Positions 26,748-36,365 of a stretch of DNA of 64,000 nucleotides are shown in pieces. Source of the stretch: Chryseobacterium sp. CH25 (GTDB lineage: Bacteria; Bacteroidota; Bacteroidia; Flavobacteriales; Weeksellaceae); assembly GCF_004119455.1 (NCBI RefSeq), contig NZ_NRQT01000012.1:88035-152034 (forward strand), read 5' to 3'. Every line of letters starts with the position of its first letter. Within the stretch, counting starts at the first letter, position 1. Position numbers and translations under genes: made by a program. Below the pieces are notes generated by a model that had not been told where the DNA came from, made no database searches, and saw only the letters and a list, made by a program, of their open reading frames with translations.

Positions 26748-27999
26748 AACTCCCAACATAATAGAAGTAAGTTTAAGATCAGAAGAGCCCCCTTTTAATC
26801 TGCAGCTGAAAAGTGTAAGTAATACTATTCTTGTAGAAAAGAAACCAATTAGAGATATTTTCCTAAATGGTAATGAGAGCTTTAAAGATGCAGAAGTATT
26901 TTATTCAAGCAAGATGAATGATGTTGAAAAGAAAATTGACACTCCTGTACAAGCTGTAAGAGTTGATGTTCCCAATAAAGAGCCTGAACATAAAGAAATG
27001 TTTCAGGTTTTTTTAATGCCCGTTTCTAAAGTTCAGAATATACCTGATACTCCAGTTGGGCTAGCTGAAAATGGAGGTAATCAATCTAGTCCTTTTATCA
27101 TAGCTAATACATCAGAAGCAACATTACATCATCTACAGAATGATTGTATTATTCCTGTGTTCAGTAAAGATAATGAGAAAACTATTGCTCATCAGGAATT
27201 TATTGAAGTTGTTTTAAGTGCTGTTCAGAAAGTTTTTCCACATTACTGTATTACAGAACCTGAAATTAGGGTTTCTCACCAAATTAAGGGTAGAACACCT
27301 TCAGCTATTCAAAAGCCTGTAAAAGAGCTTTTGGAACATGAAAAAACCATTTATTATGAAAGGATGGCATTCATTATAAAAGTTCCAACTATTACAGATA
27401 TTGTGAATGGAGATGAGCTTTCTCTTACCATTGGAGGAGTACGAAGTTATAACTTGGAAAACCTTTACAATAAAAAATCTCTTGAAAAGTTCAAGTTCTT
27501 TATAGGCTTCCAAAATCAGGTTTGTATGAATCTTTGTGTGAGTAGTGATGGCTTTGTAGAAGATATGAAAGCTGGGAGTACAAATGAATTGTATTCAAAG
27601 ACTTTAGAAACAATGCAAAATTATAATGCAGAGCTTCATCTTATGGAAATGAAAGAACTTTCACAGTATTTTCTTTCAGACCATCAGTTTGCTCAATTAA
27701 TTGGAAGAAGTAGATTATATCAACATTTACCTAAGTCTGAGAAACAGAATATTCCTTTGTTAAACTTTAATGACAGCCATATTAACGCAATGGCTAAGGA
27801 TTATTATGAAGACCAAAATTTCTGTAGAAATCAGGATGGAAATATTAATCTTTGGGATGTTTATAATCTGTTTACACAAGCAAATAAAAGCAGTTACATA
27901 GATACTTTTCTTGATAGAAATTTGAATGCTTTTGAATTCTCAAAAGGTATTCAAAAAGTACTTAATGGTAACTCTAATTATCATTGGTTTTTGAGTTGA
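26725..27999 (+). CDS. DUF3871 family protein
   Basis: 424 residues. From residue 135 on it is a typical DUF3871 protein (HLQNDCIIPVFSKDNEKTI ... EPEIRVSHQIKGRTP). This family is common in Bacteroidota plasmids and integrated elements, with no known activity. The first 130 residues are low-conservation linker. Translationally coupled to the ATPase gene and closed by a hairpin terminator. Confidence 0.85.
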   Translation: MGTQSFNKTPNIIEVSLRSEEPPFNLQLKSVSNTILVEKKPIRDIFLNGNESFKDAEVFYSSKMNDVEKKIDTPVQAVRVDVPNKEPEHKEMFQVFLMPVSKVQNIPDTPVGLAENGGNQSSPFIIANTSEATLHHLQNDCIIPVFSKDNEKTIAHQEFIEVVLSAVQKVFPHYCITEPEIRVSHQIKGRTPSAIQKPVKELLEHEKTIYYERMAFIIKVPTITDIVNGDELSLTIGGVRSYNLENLYNKKSLEKFKFFIGFQNQVCMNLCVSSDGFVEDMKAGSTNELYSKTLETMQNYNAELHLMEMKELSQYFLSDHQFAQLIGRSRLYQHLPKSEKQNIPLLNFNDSHINAMAKDYYEDQNFCRNQDGNINLWDVYNLFTQANKSSYIDTFLDRNLNAFEFSKGIQKVLNGNSNYHWFLS

Positions 28000-28005
28000 G
28001 AATAT

Positions 28006-28033
28006 TACCTCATAGAAATATGGGGTAGTTTTT
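28006..28033 (+). terminator. terminator of the ATPase-DUF3871 operon
   Basis: Eight-bp stem TACCTCAT/ATGGGGTA (one T-G), 6-base loop, then GTTTTT; seven bases after the stop. Confidence 0.7.
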
Positions 28034-28047
28034 ATAAATTTGAAATT

Positions 28048-29528
28048 ATGAAGCCATTTGTTACACAAGAGTTTATTATTAAAAAAATTAAAAGTTACAA
28101 TAGAGAACATTTACTCAATAATTTATTTTATACATTAAAACAGATTGACCTAAGGGAAGAGAATAATCATCCTTATGGCATTACCTCTTATTAATAAAAT
28201 GGACATTTTTGTATGGAAATAATGAAGGTAAAAAGACTTTTTCAAGAGAAAAATTCATAACACTTTTAAAATATGTTGAAAAATTTGAGAAAAAATCACT
28301 TGACCCCTATGTCAAAAAACATGAATGGGATAAATTTTTTCAAATCATAGGTTATCAGCAATTCTATCTACAACAAGAAGTTCATTGGAGTGATTTCGCC
28401 AGACAATTAAAACTATTTGGTTCATCCTTGAGGAGTAAATATGATATAGAAAAATCTTTCAATGAATTGTCTAAATTGAAGCTTTTTGATTTTATATTTT
28501 TCATGCACATTGTATGGATATTTACTTTAGCAAATAGGATGAATAAAGGGGTTATTTATACTGGATATATTGGAGAAGAAATCCATGAAATGATGAAAGA
28601 TATTTTCAATTGTAAAAGTGAATTTGATAACTTTCTTATGTTATTAACTTTGAACAGTACAAATATCAAGAAATCAATAACCCAATTTAAAACTGGAATA
28701 AAGCAACCTTATTTACAGGCATTCGAAATGTCATTTTTCACCCAACTTCCTTTTATATTAAATAATGAAAATAAATACGAAATAGTGCACAGGAGTATCT
28801 TTAACTATTGTTGTAATTATTTTATTTATGATTATTTAAAAACTAATGATGAGAAATTTACGGAAGAATTTGGAAGAAGGTTTGAAAAATATGTTGAATT
28901 AGGCTTAAAGGAATGTGAAGTTCAATACAGTAGTGAAAAAGATTTGATTAAGGCTTATGGAAAAAAAGAAAAAATTGTTGATTATATAGTTGAAAATCAA
29001 ATTTTAATTGAGTGTAAAGGAATTGAACCTAAAGCATTATCCTCAGTAGTTCCTGAAGATGAAATTGTATACAATGCTTTTAAAGATTCAATCTTCAAGG
29101 CATATCTAAAACAAATGCTAAATGTTATCAAGTTAAAAGAAGATTTACACACACCAATGTATGGTATTGTAATTTGTTATAAAGATTTTTATGTATCTTC
29201 CTTAGATGATTTTTCTGAAATTTTAAATGAGGATATTAATTATATATGTATTCAAAATGGTTGGAAAGCTAATCCTTTACCTCTTGAAAATGTATTTGTA
29301 ATTAGTATTGTTAATTGGGATATAATAGTTGAATATCTTAAAGAGAAGAGGTTTACATTATCTAAATTACTTGAAGAGCTTGTTTCCAAAAACAAGCAAG
29401 AAAAGCATAAGTGGTTTTTAGGTTTGCTAAAAAAATATGGAAATGCAAAAGGAAATCTTTCTTATCTTGATGAGGAAAACCAAAAACTAACAGATGCAGT
29501 TGGTGCTCCATCTAAAAAAATAGTTTAA
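28048..29528 (+). pseudogene. PD-(D/E)xK nuclease-like protein, probably one gene with a frameshift at its N-terminus
   Basis: A 48-residue frame (28048-28194, starting MKPFVTQEF) stops at TAA, and a 439-residue frame opens just before with no ATG (nearest start is TTG at 28209). Adding one base between 28167 and 28194 joins them as PYGITSYLIKWTFLYGNNEG into 493 residues. The C-terminal half has a PD-(D/E)xK pattern: Glu226/Glu230 helix, Asp258, then Glu268-Cys-Lys270 (counted from 28209) in VDYIVENQILIECKG. It may be a defence nuclease of the GapS1 kind; this name is a guess. The indel here is not in a long homopolymer, so a real mutation is also possible. Confidence 0.6.
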
Positions 29529-29570
29529 TCTTGAATGGGTAATCTCCAATAGTATCATCAGGTATTTTAA

Positions 29571-30196
29571 TTAAAATTCTTTTAGTAGTTTTTCATAGTC
29601 TTCATATAATTCAATAGTAATAATGTTTTTACAAAAATTATTAAAATAATTAATTTGATCCTTGCTAAAATCAATTTGTAAAACGTTTCTTGAGATAAAA
29701 AGATCTTTTATTTCCTGAATAGCAGAACTGATCTGTCCTATTAAATCATATTTTAGAATTAAAATTGCATATTTATATTGAAGATCAAAAATATCATACA
29801 TGTTAAATTGGAAATCACTGATTTTTGTTATAGCAAGAATATTTGAATAATCAATGCTTCCTCCTTTCGAACTTTCATATCCAAAACAACTATTAAAACT
29901 TTTACCTTCAAAAATTGTTTGGAAGGTACAGCCACTAATAGTTTCGATAAACCAAGAAACTGTTCTTATCTTATTTTTGTGTTGGTATAGATTTTATCTC
30001 TTTCTGTTTTAAAGTTACTATAGTGATAGTAAGAGTTTTCTACACCAACACATGATTTTTTATCTCCTATAGAAAATTCAGTAACCTCTCCTAAATATGT
30101 ATTTTCATGATAATTTGCTAGAGCATAACCAAATAAATGACCTAACTCATGATAAATTACACCAGTAGCTTTTTCTATAATTTGTAAATTATCCAT
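29571..30196 (-). pseudogene. putative M41-like small peptidase, interrupted by a one-base frameshift
   Basis: Two 76-residue frames (29966-30196 and 29571-29801) join through an intervening stretch if one base is added to the plus-strand T5 run 29974-29978, giving 208 residues. Near the N-terminus is IYHELGHLFGYAL, a HEXXH metallopeptidase motif (residues 16-20). Downstream, FIETISGCTFQTIFEG and GGSIDYSNILAI resemble the helix and third-ligand (Asp) region of FtsH-type M41 peptidases, without any AAA domain. It lies 134 bases behind the ABC-3C-like operon on the same strand and may belong to it. Function unknown. Confidence 0.55.
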
Positions 30197-30330
30197 TTAA
30201 ATTATTGTTTTTGATATTAATAGTCTATAATACTTAGACAATTTGAAATTATTTATTCATATAATTAGTGTCATTCTTATTTAAAAATAAAAACTGTGGA
30301 ATTTCATTAATTATAATAAGATGCAACAAA

Positions 30331-32391
30331 TTAATCCTCCTCTTCATCATCATAAAACAAATCTATATCAATTTCATCATCAATACCCATGAATAAATTT
30401 CCAATTTGTGCTTCTGTTTGAAACACATCATTAATAAAGCCAATTTCACTATCAATAGCATTTGTATTATCAGTAAAATGTTTTCGTACATATGGCTTTA
30501 ATTCTTCACTGATTGATTCTGGAATGTCATTATCAACAACTATTAGTTGAAAGCTATTTGATGATTTATTTAGTGATAACAAATACTTATAAATATTTTC
30601 ATATTTTTTCGAATCACTCATTCCTTCTTCTTGATCAGCTTTTAAATCTGTTTCTAGAAGGTCTTTTTCTTTAGTAGTAGTTTTACCAATATATTTTGCA
30701 ATGGTATCAATCATTAGAAATGATGGATAGTTAACACTATTTTCAGAGGCATATATCATTAGGCTTAAGAAATATCCTACAGAACTTAAAGTTCTTACTC
30801 CTCCAGAAGTAAGATTTTCATAATCTCTATTTCTAATAATTGGTAAATTTGTTTTTGATGAAATACTGACATCACTGACATTTTTAACACCTATAAAATT
30901 CAAAAATTCTTTTACTTTTCTTCCTAAATCTTTCAAAATATTATCCAGATTTGGAGCATTTTCTTGTAACTCCTTTAGGGTTGCATTAAGTTCGATTATA
31001 TTGGTGGCTAAATTTTCAATCTCATCTTGATTTTGGGATTGTTGCATCCTTATTTTATAGAAATGTTTTAAATTTTTTCTTTCACTTTCCAAGCTACCTG
31101 CTTTGCGAGATAATACATCTCTTTTAGTAATAAATGGAGAAACAACATCAATAGATTGCTTATCTAACATGTATCTAAGTTCTTCTAATTCAGTTGTTTT
31201 TTCTTTTATCAATTTTTCTTTTTGTTCAATAGATTCTCTAAGAAAGTCATATATTTTTTCAATTTCTTTTTTTCTTCTTCGTAAGCCATTTAATTCACCT
31301 TTAATATTTTCAGAATTGGAATTTGTAAAATGTTCTTTTAATTTACTAATCTGCATTGATTGATCACAAACAGGACATGCAGTATTCTTATCTTCAATAT
31401 GAGGAAACTTTTCTATAACTTCTATTGTTGAATTTATTTTTCTGATATCATTACTATATTCATTTCTTAATGCGATATTTTGCTTTATCTCCTGATCATT
31501 TACATGTAAATCTTGTTGTAATGCTAAAATCTCTTTTTCTTTTTCTTGTATATCTCTTCGTAAATAATTTAAGTGTTCACTGTCTTTTATGATTTCTTTA
31601 TCAATATTTTTTAAGTCTTCCTGAATTGAAAGATAATCATTATCAATATTTTCAAGTTGTTCAGATAAAACAGTTAAAGACTCTACTTCTGTCTCTTTAA
31701 GAAAAGAAGATATTGAAGCATTCCTCTTTTCTAATTCATTTTTTAAAGTGTTGTTTTCAGATATAACTTCTTGTAATTCTAATATTTGGCTATCTAAAGC
31801 ATTAAACATTAGCTTAAATGTTTCTTTTAATTTTACTAATACAGAATAGTTATCTCCAAACAACTTTTTACTTCCTATTTTATCCTGGTCTAAGAAATTG
31901 TATTTAAAAATGTCTCTGAAACTTAAGCGAGTCATTTTTGAAATATCTTTAGTTGGAGATTGTTTTAATCTAATGACAGGAATATTCATGGCAGATAAAA
32001 GAAAATCAGAAAAATATCCATCCTCACTAAGTTGACTGTAGTTAGGTGAATAGTATTTAGGAAAATGATCTTCAATTTTATTATGTGAACATTTATAAAC
32101 TTCTATTTCATTTTTTGGTTTAAAAATATTTCTCTTTACAGTAAAAGTTTCTCCACGTAGTTCAATTTCCAATAAACAGTAATTACCAGTAATTTCTATT
32201 TCATCATAGAGATCAACTGAACTAGAACCTAAACAATAATTAATTAAGTTTAATATACTTGATTTACCTGTATCAGAGTCACCATAAATAATATTTAATC
32301 CCTTTTTAAAATTTACTTCATAGTTTTTTCTATTTCCAACCAGAATTAGATGATTAACTATCAATTTTGGAGTTACAAGATTCATTGCCAT
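30331..32391 (-). CDS. ABC-3C-like system SMC/Rad50-type ATPase
   Basis: 686 residues. Walker A GDSDTGKS (37-44) follows an N-terminal strand pair. A long coiled coil (about 200-490) carries a CPVC pair (Cys339, Cys342), like a Rad50 zinc hook. An ABC-signature-like TSGGVRTL (528-535) and a Walker B-like FLMID (Asp562) follow; the usual catalytic Glu after that Asp is Thr563. The very acidic tail ends DDEEED. This layout is that of the ATPases of ABC three-component conflict systems. It overlaps the middle gene by one base. Confidence 0.8.
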   Translation of the reverse strand: MAMNLVTPKLIVNHLILVGNRKNYEVNFKKGLNIIYGDSDTGKSSILNLINYCLGSSSVDLYDEIEITGNYCLLEIELRGETFTVKRNIFKPKNEIEVYKCSHNKIEDHFPKYYSPNYSQLSEDGYFSDFLLSAMNIPVIRLKQSPTKDISKMTRLSFRDIFKYNFLDQDKIGSKKLFGDNYSVLVKLKETFKLMFNALDSQILELQEVISENNTLKNELEKRNASISSFLKETEVESLTVLSEQLENIDNDYLSIQEDLKNIDKEIIKDSEHLNYLRRDIQEKEKEILALQQDLHVNDQEIKQNIALRNEYSNDIRKINSTIEVIEKFPHIEDKNTACPVCDQSMQISKLKEHFTNSNSENIKGELNGLRRRKKEIEKIYDFLRESIEQKEKLIKEKTTELEELRYMLDKQSIDVVSPFITKRDVLSRKAGSLESERKNLKHFYKIRMQQSQNQDEIENLATNIIELNATLKELQENAPNLDNILKDLGRKVKEFLNFIGVKNVSDVSISSKTNLPIIRNRDYENLTSGGVRTLSSVGYFLSLMIYASENSVNYPSFLMIDTIAKYIGKTTTKEKDLLETDLKADQEEGMSDSKKYENIYKYLLSLNKSSNSFQLIVVDNDIPESISEELKPYVRKHFTDNTNAIDSEIGFINDVFQTEAQIGNLFMGIDDEIDIDLFYDDEEED

Positions 32392-32888
32392 TATAAGTAA
32401 TTTTGTATAATTGAATTTATTTTAGAATGAGACATATTCAATATAGGTTTCATCTGTATCAATACTTTTTCTAATCTTTGAAAATATGCTGTTTCAAGCT
32501 TGTCAGCCATATTCTTTCCATCTTCATTAATTATATAAAGAATTTGGAAGTCTTCACTTGTTTTAATGTCAATGAATCCAAATGATAGTAAAATATTTAG
32601 TAATAATTTTATTCGAGTGAAATCAAATAATTGCCCTCTATTGGGAAATATAGCTTCAATTGAATATTTTTCTGCATTTGTAAGTGTTAAAAAATTTTTG
32701 TCCTTATTATCCAATAACCTGTTAAGTAGAATAGGATGTTTAGAAATAAACTCGAATTGAGCAATTCTATCTAATGTAAATATACCTTCTTTTTTTGTGC
32801 TTTTTGAAAGGATTAGTAATAAGAACAATAGTTTGCCAACTCCAAAATTTACTTCATGATCAGGAATATAAATAGGTATCTTTTTCAT
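32391..32888 (-). CDS. ABC-3C-like system middle component
   Basis: 165 residues, mostly helical with a winged-helix-like centre (RIKLLLNILLSFGFIDIKT). No catalytic motif. Size and position between an effector gene and an SMC-like ATPase gene match the small middle component of ABC-3C systems. Its stop overlaps the ATPase start by one base and its start is four bases after the effector stop, so all three are one operon. The assignment rests mainly on context. Confidence 0.7.
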   Translation of the reverse strand: MKKIPIYIPDHEVNFGVGKLLFLLLILSKSTKKEGIFTLDRIAQFEFISKHPILLNRLLDNKDKNFLTLTNAEKYSIEAIFPNRGQLFDFTRIKLLLNILLSFGFIDIKTSEDFQILYIINEDGKNMADKLETAYFQRLEKVLIQMKPILNMSHSKINSIIQNYL

Positions 32889-32892
32889 ATTG

Positions 32893-34107
32893 TTACTTTC
32901 CTAAACTTTTTTTGAAGACTTCAAAATCATTTTTAGTGTGGTCTTTATCCCACCATATACTATCATCAATTCCTGCAAGCTGATGTAACATCCCAAACTT
33001 TTGTAAACTTTGTAATGGTTCATATAAAGAAAGTAGATGTTTTTTATCTTCTGCAACTATTCTTTCGTGTACAGCTGTGAAAAAATCATTGGGATTATTG
33101 TGTGTTCCTTTTATGAATTTACCAAATTCAATATAATAAAGCTCTTGTATTTTAGTATATAACGGCTCTAAAGTTTTTAAATCTACTCCAAGTGAGGCTA
33201 ATTTCCTTAAAGTGAATTCAGCATTATAAAAGGCTAATTTGCCACTCTTTAATAACGAAGCATGGATGTGTGCCATCATTAATTTTAATACAAATATTTC
33301 TTCATCATATTGCCCGTCATCACTGAATTTAGCTTGATTTTCAATAGTTTGTATTTCTTTTTCTTTCAAAAATTTTTTTAATTCAGTTATTAAGGCATCA
33401 ACTAATACATTTTTATTCTCTGGTAAAATAATACTAAAATGGTCATCATCACAGTATATCACATTTTGACTATCAGCATCAAGAGCTATGGAACTTTCGG
33501 GACTTACAATGGTATCATATAAGCCTTGCGCATAGAATCTTTTAGGCAAGTTTTTGTTTTGTACCCACTCATTATTCATTTCAGTTATACTTGTACTTAA
33601 TGCTGCTAAATCTGTAATTTGGACATTAGTAATCAAATTTGTCCCATAATTTGCTATTATAGAACCTAAATGAGGAGTTGCTAGTGATATGTATAATTTA
33701 GTTCTGGAGTCAGTATTCTTTTTTAAATCATCTAAAACAAACCTTTTTGCAATAAGCCCTCCCATACTATGACCTATTAAGATAATATTGTCAAATTCTG
33801 CGCATGAGTATTGAATTTTAGACTCTAATAATTTTGTTATTTGATTTATGGCAAGATTTTTTGCATCTTTTTTCTTACGCGCAAAATTCAAAAAAGTTCT
33901 TGTTTTTGGAAAAAAATTAGTTAACTCAGTATAATATTCAAATAAAGCTATATTAAAATTATTCTTTATTTCTAAGTCATCCAGTAGATAACTAATTAGT
34001 GGCATTTTACCATCTTTCTTGACCCATGTTTCTTCACTACCAATAAATCCATGTATAAATATTATGAGATTCTTTTTCTCTGGTATTTCATGAACAAATT
34101 TTATCAT
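32893..34107 (-). CDS. alpha/beta-hydrolase effector of the ABC-3C-like operon
   Basis: 404 residues. Residues 1-250 form a lipase/esterase-type alpha/beta hydrolase: oxyanion HGF at 19-21, nucleophile elbow GHSMGG (Ser114), probable Asp198 (GLYDTI) and His223 (DDDHFSI). Residues 255-404 are a helical domain beginning DEEIFVLKLMMAHIHASLL, the kind of C-terminal region shared by ABC-3C effectors. A lipase effector would act on membranes or acylated substrates. It is the first gene of the operon. Catalytic triad and domain split are read directly; the effector role is inference. Confidence 0.75.
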   Translation of the reverse strand: MIKFVHEIPEKKNLIIFIHGFIGSEETWVKKDGKMPLISYLLDDLEIKNNFNIALFEYYTELTNFFPKTRTFLNFARKKKDAKNLAINQITKLLESKIQYSCAEFDNIILIGHSMGGLIAKRFVLDDLKKNTDSRTKLYISLATPHLGSIIANYGTNLITNVQITDLAALSTSITEMNNEWVQNKNLPKRFYAQGLYDTIVSPESSIALDADSQNVIYCDDDHFSIILPENKNVLVDALITELKKFLKEKEIQTIENQAKFSDDGQYDEEIFVLKLMMAHIHASLLKSGKLAFYNAEFTLRKLASLGVDLKTLEPLYTKIQELYYIEFGKFIKGTHNNPNDFFTAVHERIVAEDKKHLLSLYEPLQSLQKFGMLHQLAGIDDSIWWDKDHTKNDFEVFKKSLGK

Positions 34108-34701
34108 ATAATTAGTTTTAACAAATTGACTTTTTTATAAAACTAATTATTAATCTTCTTATTTAAGCATCTAAATAATTATGATCTATATAAAGCTCTG
34201 AATAAATAAGTTGTAATGTTATTAGTTTTAACAAAAATAGGAATTGCTTTGGATTAAGCTCACATTCTCTCCAGAAAAACTACAAAAAATTATAAAATAA
34301 AATTTTTTGTAGAACTTATTCTCACGTGAATGTCCTTGCAAAGTGTACCCCTATCCATTTACTCTTCCCCAATATCCCCCTGCCCAAACCAGAATAAATC
34401 CTTTTTATTGGAGGTATATATTATTCTTGAAGCTATAGTGTAAGTTTCTATTCTGTTACAGATCTAAGCCTATTTTATTTACTCTCTAGAGACTTTATCT
34501 CTATTTTTTATGTGCAATTAAATATTCCTGCTTAGTTTGTTAGCCTTCTACTTTAGATGTATTAAGGAATGTTGAAGAAAAATAATATAATACCTGTTAC
34601 TTTTTAAACTACACTGCAACCCCACACTTAACACCTCTACTTATTCTTAGAGTCTGTAGCAAGTAGGCTCTATCATTAATTTTAACTCAAGAATCAAAAC
34701 A
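34108..34701. other. 594-bp gap without a gene
   Basis: AT-rich spacer between the divergent ABC-3C-like operon and the 34702 gene. Contains the word ATTAGTTTTAACAAA twice (about 34112 and 34219), a perfect 12-bp inverted repeat at 34280-34312, and a less AT-rich C-rich patch near 34340-34395. No convincing ORF, RNA gene or promoter word recognised. Confidence 0.5.
34280..34312. repeat. perfect 12-bp inverted repeat
   Basis: CTACAAAAAATT (34280-34291) and AATTTTTTGTAG (34301-34312) separated by nine bases. The A6/T6 tracts in the arms would let it act as a weak bidirectional terminator; an operator or origin role is also possible. Confidence 0.55.
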
Positions 34702-35052
34702 ATGGTACGAATTGTAAACTACAAAACAAGACAGAAAGAAGATGGAACAAACTTTTATCTTCTAGAGGTACAAGGTGGAATTGAAATGGTATTAAGCAAA
34801 ACAACTGGTCAATATTATGCTACAGCCAAGAAAGCTACTGTATCAACTACATTCGATGAAGAAACCTGTAAAGGCTTAATAGGCTCTGATATGTCTGGTA
34901 AAGTTGCAAAGATTACTACAGAGCCTTATCAGTACACTATCAAAGAATCTGGAGAGGAAGTCACTCTCAATCACAAATACATCTATCTTCCAGAAGGTGT
35001 AGAAAGTTCTGAGGAGAAACTAGCAAAACAACTTGAAGAAGCCTTTGCCTAG
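34702..35052 (+). CDS. small acidic element protein of unknown function
   Basis: 116 residues, starting MVRIVNYKTRQKEDG, predicted mostly beta strands in the first 85 residues, with an acidic helical tail (SSEEKLAKQLEEAFA). No signal peptide or membrane segment. An OB-fold-like single-strand DNA partner would fit both size and tail, but that is only a guess. Codon use looks genuine, and a hairpin terminator follows. Confidence 0.65.
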   Translation: MVRIVNYKTRQKEDGTNFYLLEVQGGIEMVLSKTTGQYYATAKKATVSTTFDEETCKGLIGSDMSGKVAKITTEPYQYTIKESGEEVTLNHKYIYLPEGVESSEEKLAKQLEEAFA

Positions 35053-35074
35053 TCATTCTAGAGCATGAAGACTT

Positions 35075-35133
35075 AATACATCCATTTTTCCTGAATCCAT
35101 ATATAGGGTTTAAGAATTTTGGATGTATTTTTT
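35075..35133 (+). terminator. long-loop hairpin/terminator
   Basis: Ten-bp perfect stem AATACATCCA (35075-35084)/TGGATGTATT (35120-35129) followed by TTTT. The 35-base loop is long for a terminator, so a regulatory hairpin is the alternative. Confidence 0.5.
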
Positions 35134-35242
35134 CTTTTCTATAATAAAAATGTCCATATCGTGTGGTAATACTATATACTTCTACACAGAATGGACATTT
35201 CAATTCTCATCCCATTTACTAACTAACAACCTTAATCCTTAC

Positions 35243-35692
35243 ATGAAAACAAATGTAAAAGTTACAGAATTACTTGTTTCTTATTCTAACAATAATATAA
35301 ATCCAGAACAAAAAATAAGCAACAGTGATGACAGTTATGATATTGCTATGAATCTATGGAACCTTAATACTATTCAAATACAGGAAGAAGTGAAAGTAAT
35401 ATTTCTCAATGATGCCCTTATGGTACTAGGCTGTTATTCTTTATCTAAAGGTGGTATTTCATCTAGCATAGTTGATATTAGATTAATACTATCAGTAGCT
35501 TTAAAAGCTATAGCAACAGGTATTATCTTAGTTCACAATCATCCTACAGGAAATCTTAAACCCAGTAAAGCAGATTTAGATATTACAAAGAAATTAAAGT
35601 CAGCCTGTGATGTTATGGGAATAAACCTTTTAGACCATCTAATTATCTCAAAGGAAAGCTATTTTAGTTTTTCTGATGAGGGGTTATTGTAG
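35243..35692 (+). CDS. RadC/JAB (JAMM) domain protein
   Basis: 149 residues from the ATG of MKTNVKVTELLV; the 40 codons upstream in the same frame are not protein-like. The JAMM motif is VHNHPTGNLKPSKADLD with an upstream metal-linked strand VKVIFLNDALMVLG. Such short RadC-like proteins are very common on Bacteroidota mobile elements; despite the name, a DNA repair role is not established. Transcribed rightwards. Confidence 0.88.
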   Translation: MKTNVKVTELLVSYSNNNINPEQKISNSDDSYDIAMNLWNLNTIQIQEEVKVIFLNDALMVLGCYSLSKGGISSSIVDIRLILSVALKAIATGIILVHNHPTGNLKPSKADLDITKKLKSACDVMGINLLDHLIISKESYFSFSDEGLL

Positions 35693-35979
35693 TTATATGG
35701 ATTTCTCTTTATATGTAATCTAGGACTAATAATTTTTTTTAATATTATTCACATTCGCACATAGGAGCTGAATACTATCCTAAGCTATCTGAATTTAAAG
35801 CTAATAACTTAATCCTACTACATATATAATATAGCTAAATTATGATATTCTAGTGCACGCTGGATTAACAAAGGAAATTCTTAAGTAATGAAATAGATAC
35901 TCAGAGGTGCTAGATTAAAAGGAAAATAGATTGGAAAAAGAAAAACTATAAAAAACCCTCAAATCATAATAGCCAAATC

Positions 35980-36216
35980 TTAGTTTTCAGAAGCTTCAAT
36001 ATTTAATAGATCAATAAGCTTAATTTCTAAAGCTTCTGCTATTCTGTATAAAGTAATTACTGTAGGATTAGTCCTACCTGCTTCAATTCTTGATATATTG
36101 GTAGGATCAATATTACCTTCCATTCTGCCCACTAAATCTGCTTGAGAAATACCTTTTTGAATTCTCAATTCTTTAATCCTTTTACCAATTAATTTTAATA
36201 TTTCTGATTTTTCCAA
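35980..36216 (-). CDS. Xre-family HTH transcriptional regulator
   Basis: 78 residues, nearly all one Cro/CI-type helix-turn-helix: GKRIKELRIQKGISQADLV ... NISRIEAGRTNPTVITLYRI. Cytoplasmic, dimeric DNA binder by family. It is divergent from the 36366 gene and is the only recognisable regulator in the element, so a candidate for its control. The binding site is not evident. Confidence 0.88.
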   Translation of the reverse strand: MEKSEILKLIGKRIKELRIQKGISQADLVGRMEGNIDPTNISRIEAGRTNPTVITLYRIAEALEIKLIDLLNIEASEN

Positions 36217-36365
36217 CTTGTCATATTTGTCAAGTCAAAGGAATTAAATATATTTACTGTTTGTAATGCCATATATGGCAACATTGGATTTTACCTCTTT
36301 ATGGATTTCCGTAATGTATAGAACAGAATTACAAGTAATTTGCTAATTAAAATAAACTAAAAACA

